Positions 16,083 through 24,862 of a stretch of 64,000 nt of DNA are shown piece after piece. The notes below the pieces were generated by a model. That model saw nothing but the letters and a program-made list of their open reading frames with translations. It searched no databases and had not been told where the DNA came from. Source of the stretch: Deminuibacter soli. Lineage in GTDB: Bacteria > Bacteroidota > Bacteroidia > Chitinophagales > Chitinophagaceae. Each line of letters starts with the position of its first letter. Within the stretch, counting starts at the first letter, position 1. The position numbers were made by a program, and so were the translations under genes. The stretch spans positions 62,001 through 126,000 of the forward strand of contig NZ_QTJU01000003.1 of NCBI RefSeq assembly GCF_003412455.1, written 5' to 3'.

Positions 16083-16158
16083 TGCCTTAATGGATAAAAC
16101 GAATAACCATTAAACCATAAAGCAAATTAAACCATCGAGCAATCAACCATTCTTCCAC

Positions 16159-16827
16159 ATGGCGATTTCAGAAACGAATTATACCAATATTAACGCGCAG
16201 TTGCAGCCCAAAGGGGTTACACTGGTAGCAGTGAGTAAAACCAAGCCTGCAGCTGATATAGCGGCACTGTACGCCTTGGGTCAACGTGATTTTGGTGAGA
16301 ATTATGTACAGGAACTTACTGAAAAGCAGCCCGTATTGCCTGCTGATATCCGCTGGCATTTTATCGGTCACCTGCAAAGCAATAAGGTGAAGTATATTGC
16401 CCCGTTTGTATATATGATTCATGGGGTAGACAGCCTGAAGCTATTGCAGGAAATCAATAAACAGGCTGCGAAAAACCAGCGCACTATTGCATGCCTGCTG
16501 CAGGTGCATGTAGCCCAGGAAGAAACCAAGTTTGGTATGGATGCTGTCGGGCTCGCCGCGCTGATCGAAGCATACCGCTCCAATAAAGCACAATACGCAA
16601 ATGTGCTGGTAAAAGGTATAATGGGTATGGCTTCGTTTACAGACGATCAGCAAGTGGTAAAAAGCGAGTTTGCCGCCATCCGCCGGCTATTTACAACTGC
16701 ACAGGCTTCTCTGAACGATACTGCTTTTGATACCATCAGCATGGGTATGAGTGGTGACTATGCACTCGCCATTGAAGCAGGCAGCACGATGGTACGCATT
16801 GGCAGCCTGTTGTTCGGAACAAGATAG
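16159..16827 (+). CDS. yggS: YggS-family pyridoxal phosphate homeostasis protein
   Basis: PLP-binding protein of the alanine-racemase N-terminal fold (PROSC/YggS) that helps balance free pyridoxal phosphate in the cytoplasm. The 222-residue product has the PLP lysine K27 in LVAVSKTKP, then FGENYVQE, WHFIGHLQSNK and the C-terminal phosphate-binding SMGMSGDYALAIEAGSTMVRIGSLLFG, all family signatures. It stands alone; the usual proteobacterial neighbours are absent. The N-terminus is shorter than in E. coli YggS but all binding motifs are retained. Confidence 0.92.
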   Translation: MAISETNYTNINAQLQPKGVTLVAVSKTKPAADIAALYALGQRDFGENYVQELTEKQPVLPADIRWHFIGHLQSNKVKYIAPFVYMIHGVDSLKLLQEINKQAAKNQRTIACLLQVHVAQEETKFGMDAVGLAALIEAYRSNKAQYANVLVKGIMGMASFTDDQQVVKSEFAAIRRLFTTAQASLNDTAFDTISMGMSGDYALAIEAGSTMVRIGSLLFGTR

Positions 16828-16898
16828 CAGTTCAATCGCTGATGCTTACGTTAACACCAGCAATTGAACGTTAAACCTTAAACTGTTAAACTTTAAAC

Positions 16899-18188
16899 CT
16901 ATTTTGTTTTCGCATAATCAAATACCAGCTGGCAGAATATTTTCACGCCTACATCCAGCCTTGAATCATCGATATAAAAATCAGGTGTGTGGTGCGGTGC
17001 AGCTTTGGCAGGATCCTGGTTAAGAGGCATGCCGCCGAGGAAAAAGAAAAAGGCCGGGGCTTTATCGCCGTAAAAAGAAAAGTCTTCCGCGCCGGTAGTC
17101 CAGTCTGCAGCAGTTACATTGGCCTTGCCTGCAGCTGCTTCAATAGAGGGCAGCATGCGTTGCACCAGGGCTGGATCATTAAACGTTACCTTGGTTTTGG
17201 TATCGATAGAAGTTTCTGCAGTAGCACCCGATGCCTCGGCTATTTTAGCTGCAGTTAATTTAATGCGCTCATGCACCTGTGCCTGCATCCTGCTGTCCAG
17301 CGTGCGGATGGTACCTTCCATTATCGTTTCTTCCGGGATAATATTGGGGCGCAAGCCGCTGTGTATTTTGCCCACCGTAATCACTACGGGCGCTTTGGTC
17401 AATTCCATCTGGCGGCTTACAATATTTTGCAGGCCTTCTATAATCTGTGCAGAAACTGCAATGGGGTCAATGCCATTCCAGGGTTGGGAGCCATGTGTTT
17501 GTTTGCCTTTTACTTTAATGGTAAACCAGTCGCTCGATGCCATGGTGGCGCCGCTTTTGTATTTCACCTGGCCAATGGGTGTCTGTGAATTAATGTGCAG
17601 GCCAAATATGGCTTCCACTTTCGGGTTGTCCATTACGCCTTCTTTAATCATCAACGGTGCGCCGCCTTCTTCTGTACCGGGTGTGCCTTCTTCTGCCGGC
17701 TGGAAGATGAATTTTACGGTGCCGGGCACCTGTGCTTTCATTTGTGCCAACACTTTGGCTGTGCCCAGCAGTATAGCGATATGGCTATCGTGCCCGCAGG
17801 CGTGCATTACAGGCACTTTCTGGCCAAGGTATTCGGCCGAATCGGTAGATTTAAAGGGAATATCCGGGCGTTCAAAAACAGGCAGGGCATCCATATCTGC
17901 ACGCAGCGCAATCACTGGGCCGGGCTTGCCGCCTTTCAAAATAGCCACTACGCCGGTTTTACCCACGCCTGTTTGTACTTCCAGTCCAAAGCTTTTGAGC
18001 TGTTCTGCTACCAGTGCAGCGGTTTTAAATTCGCGGTTGGACAGTTCGGGGTGCTGGTGAATTTGCCTGCGCCAGGCAATTACCTGGTCTTTTACTGCTG
18101 CCACCGGTTTATCAAAGGCTGTGACTGTACCGGTTTGTGCACCGGCATACAGGGGCAGCAGTGCCCATAAAGCAGTTAGTTTTCTCAT
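16899..18188 (-). CDS. Exported M20 family amidohydrolase
   Basis: Metal-dependent amidohydrolase of the M20D type (hippurate/IAA-amino acid hydrolase-like) that cleaves N-acyl amino acids or short peptides. ATG 18188 gives 429 residues with a signal peptide (MRKLTALWALLPLYAGAQ), so it acts in the periplasm. Metal-binding motifs are ALRADMDALPV (about 94-104), MHACGHDSH (C131, H133) and the catalytic glutamates of FQPAEEGTPG (about 163-172), with HTPDFYIDD near the end. The start lies 1 base after the stop of the serine hydrolase gene, so the two form an operon. Confidence 0.9.
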   Translation of the reverse strand: MRKLTALWALLPLYAGAQTGTVTAFDKPVAAVKDQVIAWRRQIHQHPELSNREFKTAALVAEQLKSFGLEVQTGVGKTGVVAILKGGKPGPVIALRADMDALPVFERPDIPFKSTDSAEYLGQKVPVMHACGHDSHIAILLGTAKVLAQMKAQVPGTVKFIFQPAEEGTPGTEEGGAPLMIKEGVMDNPKVEAIFGLHINSQTPIGQVKYKSGATMASSDWFTIKVKGKQTHGSQPWNGIDPIAVSAQIIEGLQNIVSRQMELTKAPVVITVGKIHSGLRPNIIPEETIMEGTIRTLDSRMQAQVHERIKLTAAKIAEASGATAETSIDTKTKVTFNDPALVQRMLPSIEAAAGKANVTAADWTTGAEDFSFYGDKAPAFFFFLGGMPLNQDPAKAAPHHTPDFYIDDSRLDVGVKIFCQLVFDYAKTK

Positions 18189-18189
18189 G

Positions 18190-19713
18190 CTAGTTTTTCT
18201 TTGTGAAAATATACGGATCATATTCCACAAAATCGTTTGCCTTAATGGTGATGCCGTTCACTTTTCCATTCTTCATCATAAACCTTGTGGGGAAAATACC
18301 GAAAGCAATATTGTTGTAGGTAAGCAGCCATTCGTCGTTGTCGAGGTATTGCAGCGAGGCTTTCAGGGTATTGTGTCCTTTAAACACTACCTGCAGGGCA
18401 TTGCCGGCTATTTCAATCACTACCGGGCCATACAGGATGTTCTCGTACGTGCCGGTGTACGATTGCAGCGGTAATGGTGGTGCATTGCCTTTTACACGTG
18501 CCTGTAATGCGCGGATGGCGCTGTTGGTTTTTTCTTCTTTCTGCAGAAAGCCGGTAACTGCCTGTTCGCTCTTGTTTACGAAGGGTTGTTGCAGGTAAGC
18601 ATCGAGTACCTGGTAACGCAGCAGTTCAAAAAACTCCTGGTTGTCCTGGTTGGTTAAAATGGTAATGCCCAAACGTTCTTCAGGCACAAAGCAGGTATTG
18701 GTTACAAAACCAAATGCACCGCCGGTGTGCCAGAATACCTGTTTGCCATCGTAGTCGGCTTCAAAAACACCGAGGCCGTAACCATTGAAGTGCATGAGGC
18801 CATTGCGCGAGCTGCGGCTGCCGATAATGGTATTGAGGTCGCGCGTGCGTTGTAATACTTTCCAGGGCAGTACCTGCCTGCCTTCGTAGCGGCCGCTGTC
18901 GAGCTGGGTGATGAGCCATTGAGAAAGGTCTTTTACATTGCTGAGCAGGCTGCCGGCAGGGGCGAGGTTGTCTACATGATCGTAGGGGATTTCTTTTATT
19001 TCGCCGGTAAATGCAGTGGTGTATGGTTTGCTGGCGTTGGGTATTTGCTCCATGCCATAGCCCAGTGTATGGGTGTTTTGCATATTCAGCGGTACCACCA
19101 GGCTATCGTACACATATACTTCCCAGGGTTTGCCGGTTACTTTGGGGATGATTTCACCTGCTGTTAAAAAGCAGCTGTTGCAATAGCCAAAGCTGTTTCT
19201 GAAGCCTGCAACGGGTTTCAGCAGTTGCATCTTGTCCATGATTTCACCGCGTGAAAGATTGCTGTTCCAGAAAGTGAAATCGCCCTGGAAGGTTTTGGTA
19301 CCCAGGTGGTGGCTCAGCATATCACGGATAGTCACCAGTTGGGTGGTGGTACTGTCATACAAACGGAAATCGGGGAAGTATTGGGTAATCTTGTCATCAA
19401 GCGACAGTTGCTTATTGTACTCCAGTTGTGCAAGCGCTGTAGCGGTAAACAATTTGCTGTTGCTGGCAATCATAAACAGCGTGTTCTCATTCACCGGTGC
19501 ATTGGTTTTAATGTCTCTTACGCCGTAGCCTTTCATCATTACGACCTGCCCGTCTTTTACAATGGCGATTGCCAGGCCGGGTATCTTCCAGTCGGCCATA
19601 CCTTTTTTGATGTAGGCATCGATGTCATTGCTTACAAAAGCAGGTGTTTGTGCGTGTACAGTGAACGAAGCAAGGAAGGCAACCGCTGCGGTTGCCAGCA
19701 ATTTTATGCGCAT
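18190..19713 (-). CDS. Periplasmic serine hydrolase, class C beta-lactamase fold
   Basis: Penicillin-binding-protein-like serine hydrolase of the AmpC/esterase group. ATG 19713 gives a 507-residue chain with a signal peptide ending near VHAQ. The active-site motif SxxK is S84-N-S-K87 (MIASNSKLF), the YxN element is YCN in FGYCNSC, and HTG occurs in WHTGGAFG. A C-terminal beta-rich extension (about 400-507, SYTGTYENILYGP) resembles DUF3471. The MLSHHLGTKTFQGDFTFW stretch is typical of Bacteroidota members. The neighbouring amidohydrolase suggests peptide or cell-wall fragment turnover; resistance cannot be inferred. Confidence 0.87.
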   Translation of the reverse strand: MRIKLLATAAVAFLASFTVHAQTPAFVSNDIDAYIKKGMADWKIPGLAIAIVKDGQVVMMKGYGVRDIKTNAPVNENTLFMIASNSKLFTATALAQLEYNKQLSLDDKITQYFPDFRLYDSTTTQLVTIRDMLSHHLGTKTFQGDFTFWNSNLSRGEIMDKMQLLKPVAGFRNSFGYCNSCFLTAGEIIPKVTGKPWEVYVYDSLVVPLNMQNTHTLGYGMEQIPNASKPYTTAFTGEIKEIPYDHVDNLAPAGSLLSNVKDLSQWLITQLDSGRYEGRQVLPWKVLQRTRDLNTIIGSRSSRNGLMHFNGYGLGVFEADYDGKQVFWHTGGAFGFVTNTCFVPEERLGITILTNQDNQEFFELLRYQVLDAYLQQPFVNKSEQAVTGFLQKEEKTNSAIRALQARVKGNAPPLPLQSYTGTYENILYGPVVIEIAGNALQVVFKGHNTLKASLQYLDNDEWLLTYNNIAFGIFPTRFMMKNGKVNGITIKANDFVEYDPYIFTKKN

Positions 19714-19823
19714 AGCAGTTCTGATTATAGCTTGAAAGGTAACAAAAACCAGTAATCGCGCAGTAGGCTGCATACAATTTGTTTGTGGCACACAGTATCT
19801 TTACATATAAGATTACCGTATTT

Positions 19824-20375
19824 ATGGAGCAGCCATTTGACAAAACCTACTGCGGTTTTGTACACCAACAACCTGAAGACAGTGTGCACCGCGTTTACCA
19901 CGATACAGAATACGGTTTTCCGCTGGATAGTGATGATGCTTTATTTGGCCGCTTGCTGCTGGAGATAAACCAGGCAGGATTGAGCTGGACAACCATCCTG
20001 AACAAGAAAGCCAATTTTTATAAGGCGTACGATAAATTCAGCATTAAAAAGATTGCGCGGTATGATGAAGCTAAAGTGGATGCGCTGCTGCAGGATGCAG
20101 GTATTATCCGCAACAGGCTGAAGGTGGCCGCTGCGGTATACAATGCACAGCAGGTATTGGTGCTGCAGAAATCGCATGGTTCCTTTAAACAATGGATAGA
20201 AGCGCATCATCCTATGGGTAAGGATGCCTGGGTGAAACTGTTTAAAAAGACATTTCGCTTTACCGGTGGTGAAATTGTTGAATCGTTTTTATTAAGCACA
20301 GGTTACCTGCCTGGTGCACATCACAAAAACTGCCCGGTGTACAAGCAACTGAAGCAACTACATAAAATTCCATAA
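19824..20375 (+). CDS. tag: DNA-3-methyladenine glycosylase I
   Basis: Base-excision repair glycosylase that removes 3-methyladenine from DNA. The 183-residue product has the Tag signatures TYCGFVHQ (zinc ligand C10), VYHDTEYGFPL (zinc ligand H26), QAGLSWTTILNKKANF, and the C-terminal zinc site GAHHKNCPVYKQL. Two canonical tryptophans (RCxW and EWG) are replaced by G-F and Y, a modest divergence. ATG 19824 is chosen; the upstream frame lacks family similarity. Its 3' end overlaps the converging GNAT gene by 18 bases, and it diverges from the serine hydrolase operon. Confidence 0.9.
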   Translation: MEQPFDKTYCGFVHQQPEDSVHRVYHDTEYGFPLDSDDALFGRLLLEINQAGLSWTTILNKKANFYKAYDKFSIKKIARYDEAKVDALLQDAGIIRNRLKVAAAVYNAQQVLVLQKSHGSFKQWIEAHHPMGKDAWVKLFKKTFRFTGGEIVESFLLSTGYLPGAHHKNCPVYKQLKQLHKIP

Positions 20376-20921
20376 CACCACATTCCATTCATCCATATTG
20401 TCATGGTAAGTATGAATGGTGGTAAAACCAACACGTTCGTGTGCACGTTGTGAGCGCAGGTTGCGGGTAGATATTTCGGTGAGTATAAAATCGTATTGAC
20501 CGGCAAGCTGCTCACGGTGGAATTGATAAAGCTTGTCAAACACGCCCTGGCCGCGGAACTGCGGGTGTACGCATACTTGTCCCATTACATAAAAACGGTA
20601 ATCAGATACGGGTTTGCCCTGGTAGGTAACGTGTTCTTTAAAATACTGCAGCACACCTGCCAGCGGCGGGTACAACTGCGCAGCTTCCTGCGGCAGCACC
20701 AATGCATAACCTGCTACCTGGTTGTTGTGTTTCACAATAACAGAAGGGGTAACGGCATGCAGGCTGCGCAAAATCTCCGGCGTGTATGCCCAGGTAACAA
20801 AGCCTTCCTTTCCCTTTGTATCATCGCTGACATTGGATACCAGGTTGGCATCAGACAGGGCGGCTATCTGCACCAGTTCATCATCAGTGGTCACAAATTT
20901 TGTAACAAACAAAGGAGGCAT
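20358..20921 (-). CDS. GNAT family N-acetyltransferase
   Basis: A 187-residue acetyl-CoA-dependent transferase of the GNAT superfamily. The acetyl-CoA binding element is VCVHPQFRGQGVFDKLYQFHREQL (about 118-141), with QFRGQG as the core, followed by ILTEISTRNLRSQRAHERVGF (the ARN-like and ERVGF elements). Substrate unknown. Its C-terminal codons overlap the tag gene on the other strand by 18 bases. The cysM gene upstream is in the same direction, 65 bases away. Confidence 0.82.
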   Translation of the reverse strand: MPPLFVTKFVTTDDELVQIAALSDANLVSNVSDDTKGKEGFVTWAYTPEILRSLHAVTPSVIVKHNNQVAGYALVLPQEAAQLYPPLAGVLQYFKEHVTYQGKPVSDYRFYVMGQVCVHPQFRGQGVFDKLYQFHREQLAGQYDFILTEISTRNLRSQRAHERVGFTTIHTYHDNMDEWNVVLWNFM

Positions 20922-20986
20922 AATTTGAAAATTTGCTGATTTGAAAATGAACAGAGCAATGGCTGAATGGTTTGCTGGTTGTATGG

Positions 20987-21868
20987 TTAGTCAAAGAGAT
21001 CGGAGGAGAGGTAGCGGTCGCCACGATCGCAGATGATGCAGACAATTACACCTGCGGTGAGTTCTTTTGACAGCTGTACGGCTGCGTGTACTGCGCCGCC
21101 GCTGCTCATGCCGCTGAAAATGGCTTCTTCACGGGCCAGTCGTTTAGTCATAGTGCGTGCATCGCTTTCGGCTACTTCTATGGTACGGTCAATCCTGCTG
21201 CGGTCGAATATTGTGGGTAGATACGCTTCGGGCCATTTGCGTATGCCGGGGATGTGTGAGCCATCGCTGGGCTGGCATCCTACAATCTGGATAGCCGGGT
21301 TTTGTTCTTTCAGGTATTTTGATACACCCATAATGGTGCCTGTGGTGCCCATGGCAGATACAAAGTGGGTTACTTCATGGTTGGTATCGCGCCATATCTC
21401 CGGCCCTGTGGTGGCATAGTGCATGCCATAGTTATCGGGATTGCCAAACTGGTTCAGCATCAGGTAACCGCCTTTGGCCACCTGTGCATTGGCGTAATCA
21501 ATAGCGCCTTCCATTGATTTCTCTTTCGGCGTTAATATCACTTTGGCGCCAAAGGCTTCCATGGTTAATACGCGTTCGCGTGTGGCGTCTTCGGGCATCA
21601 CCAGTTCAATAGGCACATTAAACAAACTGGCAATCATGGCCAGTGCAATACCGGTGTTACCGCTGGTGGCTTCAATGAGTGTGATGCCGGGTGTAATTTC
21701 GCCCCTGTCGAGCGCGCCTTTAATCATGCCATAAGCTGCGCGGTCTTTCACACTGCCGCCGGGATTATTGCCTTCCAGCTTTGCATAAATGCGCACTGCG
21801 GGGTTAAGGGTAACGTTCTTTAATAACACCATCGGGGTATTGCCAACCAGATCTAATATGCCAGACAT
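20987..21868 (-). CDS. cysM: Cysteine synthase B
   Basis: PLP-dependent O-acetylserine sulfhydrylase of the CysM type making cysteine from O-acetylserine and sulfide. The 293-residue chain has NTPMVLL, the PLP lysine K41 in GGSVKDRAAYGM, the substrate loop EATSGNTGIALAM, and the glycine-rich phosphate site SAMGTTGTIMGVSKYL. The short C-terminus CIICDRGDRYLSSDLFD matches CysM rather than the longer CysK form. No other sulfur genes are nearby. Confidence 0.92.
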   Translation of the reverse strand: MSGILDLVGNTPMVLLKNVTLNPAVRIYAKLEGNNPGGSVKDRAAYGMIKGALDRGEITPGITLIEATSGNTGIALAMIASLFNVPIELVMPEDATRERVLTMEAFGAKVILTPKEKSMEGAIDYANAQVAKGGYLMLNQFGNPDNYGMHYATTGPEIWRDTNHEVTHFVSAMGTTGTIMGVSKYLKEQNPAIQIVGCQPSDGSHIPGIRKWPEAYLPTIFDRSRIDRTIEVAESDARTMTKRLAREEAIFSGMSSGGAVHAAVQLSKELTAGVIVCIICDRGDRYLSSDLFD

Positions 21869-21984
21869 AGAATGTTGTTTACACTGTTGAAACGCGAAAA
21901 TAAGTAATCTACTAAAATTATAGAATTTAATGGTTGGATGGTTGAATTGTTAGATGGTTGAAAAGCCATCGACCATGAAACCAT

Positions 21985-22025
21985 CCCCAATAAAAAGCCC
22001 GGCTTGGCCGGGCTTTTTATTGGGG
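21985..22025. terminator. Terminator after the ABC-F gene
   Basis: A 19-base stem (21985-22003 with 22007-22025) and a 3-base loop, symmetric, with CCCAATAAAAAGCCCGGC as the left arm. On the minus strand it lies directly after the ABC-F stop at 22028; the same structure works on the plus strand. Confidence 0.88.
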
Positions 22026-22027
22026 AA

Positions 22028-23989
22028 CTACTGCTGTTCCATTTCCATGATCTTTTCGAAGAGTGTTTCGTATTCTTTATTCGCAGTGTTCAGCTTTTGC
22101 TGTATGCTTTTGTAATCGGCTTCGAGGCTGGCGAATTTTTGTTTGTTGCTGTAAATATCCGGGTTGCCCATGTCCTGCTCCTGTTTGCTTTTCTCCGCAT
22201 TCATTTTGGCAATATCTTCTTCCAGGCGGGCAAACTGGCGCTGCAGTTTCTGCAGTTCTTTTTTCTGCTCCCTGTCTAAGTTGTCGTTATTGTTTTTAAC
22301 AGGTGTGGCAGGCTGGGTAGGCGATTTAGCCAATTCAGGGGTTGCTGTGGCTGCCTTCTGTTCTTTGGCAGATTGCTGCTGCTGTTTGGCCATGCGCTCT
22401 TTCCAGGCTACATATTCATCGTAGGTGCCTTTAAATTCCTTGATCTCATGGTCAACGATCTCCCAGATTTTATTGGCTGTTTTAGAGATGAAGAAACGGT
22501 CGTGGCTTACAAACAGGATAGAGCCTTCGTATTTGTTAAGGGCATCAGCCAGCAGCTCCACGCTGTTCATGTCAAGGTGGTTCGTGGGCTCATCCAGCAG
22601 CAGGAAGTTGGCTTTGCTTACAATTACCTTGGCCAGCGCCACACGCGCTTTTTCACCACCGCTCAGCAACCTGATCTTTTTATCGGTATCATCTCCCGAA
22701 AACAGGAAACAGCCCAGCAAAGAACGCAGCTCCAGTTCGGTTTTACCACTGCCGCAGCTCAGCATTTCTTCGAGTATGGTATTGTTGAGGTTGAGTGATT
22801 CCAGCTGGTGCTGCGCATAAAAGCTTTCCTGCACATTGTGTCCCCATACGCGCTCGCCTTCGTGCTGCTCAGTACCGCCTACAATGCGGAGCACGGTTGA
22901 TTTACCTTTACCGTTGGCGCCGATAAGGCCGATCTTATCACCGCGTTCGATTTCTGCAACTGCTTTTTCAATGATGGTATTGTCACCAAAACGTTTGGTC
23001 ACATTTTTCAGGTCAACCAGCACTTTGCCCGGCTGTTTATCTACCTGGAAATTGATGCGCAGGTTAGGGCGTTCAATTTCCACCTGTTCAATACGGTCAA
23101 TTTTATCGAGGCGTTTCATGGCGCTTTGTGCAGCGGCAGCCTTGGAGGCCTTGGCTTTAAAGCGTTCAATAAAACGTTCCTGCTGGCGTATATAATCCTG
23201 CTGGTTTTCGTAGGCACGCTGCTGCAGCTCTACGCGCATTTCCTTTTCTGTTTCGTAGTATTCATAGTTGCCGCTGTACACGTGCAGGCGCTGCTGGTAC
23301 AGTTCTACGATTTTATTCACCATGCGGTTCAGGAAAAACTTGTCATGGCTTACAATTACCACGCTGCCCTGGTAATGCATCAGGTATTTCTCCAGCCATT
23401 CAATACTGGGCAGGTCAAGGTGGTTGGTGGGCTCATCGAGCAGCAGCACATCAGGCTGTTGCAATATCATTTTCGCCAGCAGCACACGCATGCGCCAGCC
23501 ACCGCTGAACTCCTTGTAGGGGCGGTGCAGATCGGCATTGGCAAAACCAAGGCCTTGCAGCACTTCTTCTGTACGGTGGTGAACGGTGTAACCGCCAATT
23601 ACATCCAGTTCGTGCAGTTTATCGGTATAAAGTTCCAGCAGTTTTTCGTCGTCGGAGTTTTTTTCGAGTTGAATACCCAGTTCCTCGATCTCTTTTTCCA
23701 GCTGTTTTACCCTTTCAAAGGCAGTAAGGGCTACTTCAAGAATAGAATCGTTGGTATCAAAGCTCAGCAGATCCTGGTGCAGGTAACCGATGGTAGTTTC
23801 ACGGCCTTTTTCAACGGTGCCTACGCTTGGGGTGTACTGCCCCACAATCACCTTTAACAGGGTTGATTTACCAGTTCCGTTGTACCCGATAAGGCCGATA
23901 CGCTCGCCCGGGTGAATGTGCCAGGTGGCTTCTTCAACAATAACGCGGGCGCCAAACTCGAAAGTAACATTGTTCAATCCGACTAACAT
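22028..23989 (-). CDS. ABC-F family ATPase
   Basis: Soluble protein with two ATP-binding cassettes and no membrane part; ABC-F proteins act on the ribosome, either in translation control or antibiotic protection. ATG 23989 (MLVGLNNVTFEFGARVI) gives 653 residues. Cassette 1 has Walker A GYNGTGKST (35-43), signature FSGGWRMRVLL and Walker B VLLLDEPTNHLD. Cassette 2 has GANGKGKST, LSGGEKARVAL and LLLDEPTNHLD. A basic linker lies between them (KASKAAAAQSAMKRLDKI), and a C-terminal coiled coil (about 570-650) is Uup-like. The frame is open 91 codons upstream without similarity. Closest general type is Uup/YdiF. Confidence 0.9.
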   Translation of the reverse strand: MLVGLNNVTFEFGARVIVEEATWHIHPGERIGLIGYNGTGKSTLLKVIVGQYTPSVGTVEKGRETTIGYLHQDLLSFDTNDSILEVALTAFERVKQLEKEIEELGIQLEKNSDDEKLLELYTDKLHELDVIGGYTVHHRTEEVLQGLGFANADLHRPYKEFSGGWRMRVLLAKMILQQPDVLLLDEPTNHLDLPSIEWLEKYLMHYQGSVVIVSHDKFFLNRMVNKIVELYQQRLHVYSGNYEYYETEKEMRVELQQRAYENQQDYIRQQERFIERFKAKASKAAAAQSAMKRLDKIDRIEQVEIERPNLRINFQVDKQPGKVLVDLKNVTKRFGDNTIIEKAVAEIERGDKIGLIGANGKGKSTVLRIVGGTEQHEGERVWGHNVQESFYAQHQLESLNLNNTILEEMLSCGSGKTELELRSLLGCFLFSGDDTDKKIRLLSGGEKARVALAKVIVSKANFLLLDEPTNHLDMNSVELLADALNKYEGSILFVSHDRFFISKTANKIWEIVDHEIKEFKGTYDEYVAWKERMAKQQQQSAKEQKAATATPELAKSPTQPATPVKNNNDNLDREQKKELQKLQRQFARLEEDIAKMNAEKSKQEQDMGNPDIYSNKQKFASLEADYKSIQQKLNTANKEYETLFEKIMEMEQQ

Positions 23990-24045
23990 AAATAAGCTTG
24001 CTTTTTCAAATTGCAGCGCAAATTTACGAAAGAGTTGGCAGAAGA

Positions 24046-24079
24046 TTGAGTGTAGTGCCTGCTGTATTCCCTTATCTTT
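24046..24079 (+). promoter_or_regulatory. Promoter of the DUF3347 gene
   Basis: TATCTTTG (24072-24079) matches the -7 element TAnnTTTG, and TTG at 24046-24048 lies 23 bases upstream, within the Bacteroidota spacing range. The start codon is 21 bases further on. Confidence 0.5.
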
Positions 24080-24100
24080 GAGATTCCCAAAAAAATAAAT

Positions 24101-24721
24101 ATGAAAAAAGGAATATGGCTGTTGCTGGGCGTGGTGGTTATTGCAGGCGGCGCATGGCTGCTGGTGTCGAAAAAAAGCGGTAAACCCGCTGCCGAAGCTC
24201 CCAAACAGCAACCCCTTGCCATCAGCAAAAACAGTGCGGCTTTTAACGAATCTTTCGGACAATTGCTGCAGGCTTATGCTGACCTCAAAACTGCGTTCGT
24301 GAACTGGGACAGCGTGCAGGCCACCCAGCTGGCGCCTAAACTGGCAGCAGCGGCAAACAGCGTAAAATTCAATGAACTGAAGGGAGATACTGCCATTATT
24401 GCTACTGCCAAAAGCCTGGCAGACGGGCTGGTAGCCGAAACCAAGGCCATTGCCGGTGAAGCCACCATTGAAGGCAAACGCCGCTCTTTTTATGTCTTAT
24501 CTGAAGATTTATATAACCTGGCCCGCGCCGTGCATTACGACCAGGGCGTTATTTACCACATGAGCTGTCCCATGGCCTTCAACGACAGTGAAGAAGCCTT
24601 CTGGATAAGCACAGATTCCACCATTGTAAACCCGTACCTCGGCAAAAAGCACCCGCACTATGCAGGCGGTATGATCGGCTGCGGCAAGGTGCAGGATTCC
24701 ATCGATTTCCGTCATTCTTAG
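24101..24721 (+). CDS. Membrane-anchored DUF3347 protein
   Basis: A 206-residue protein with one N-terminal hydrophobic segment (MKKGIWLLLGVVVIAGGAWLL) that anchors or exports it, a lysine/proline linker, a helical domain (about 45-145), and a C-terminal motif HMSCPMAFNDSEEAFWIS followed by NPYLGKKHP and GMIGCG. Such CPMA...NPYxG patterns mark DUF3347, which occurs alone or fused to CusB-type efflux subunits and is thought to bind copper. No efflux genes are adjacent; the next gene is a TonB-dependent receptor 141 bases downstream. The metal role is inferred. Confidence 0.78.
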   Translation: MKKGIWLLLGVVVIAGGAWLLVSKKSGKPAAEAPKQQPLAISKNSAAFNESFGQLLQAYADLKTAFVNWDSVQATQLAPKLAAAANSVKFNELKGDTAIIATAKSLADGLVAETKAIAGEATIEGKRRSFYVLSEDLYNLARAVHYDQGVIYHMSCPMAFNDSEEAFWISTDSTIVNPYLGKKHPHYAGGMIGCGKVQDSIDFRHS

Positions 24722-24747
24722 TACTGGTTTAACGTTTAAAGTGGGAG

Positions 24748-24766
24748 CGGAGAACCGGGTTCTCCG
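24748..24766. repeat. 19-base inverted repeat between the DUF3347 and receptor genes
   Basis: CGGAGAACC, then G, then GGTTCTCCG forms a perfect odd palindrome. It is followed by GAGGGCGG and a G-rich run before the receptor gene. It may be a small hairpin in the transcript or a protein site. Confidence 0.5.
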
Positions 24767-24862
24767 GAGGGCGGTGCTTTGGGCGGTTGAGGAGGCGACG
24801 GGGAGAAAAAATGCCGCCGTGCTTTCAAACAAGCCCCCAGGCTTTTTGTTTTAGCATATTAC

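Noticed and set aside
17119-18060. 313-residue plus-strand frame
   Set aside because: Mirror of the M20 amidohydrolase gene; cysteine- and serine-rich composition without family features.
23126-23857. 243-residue plus-strand frame opposite the ABC-F gene
   Set aside because: The minus frame has intact Walker motifs throughout; this frame is a shadow.
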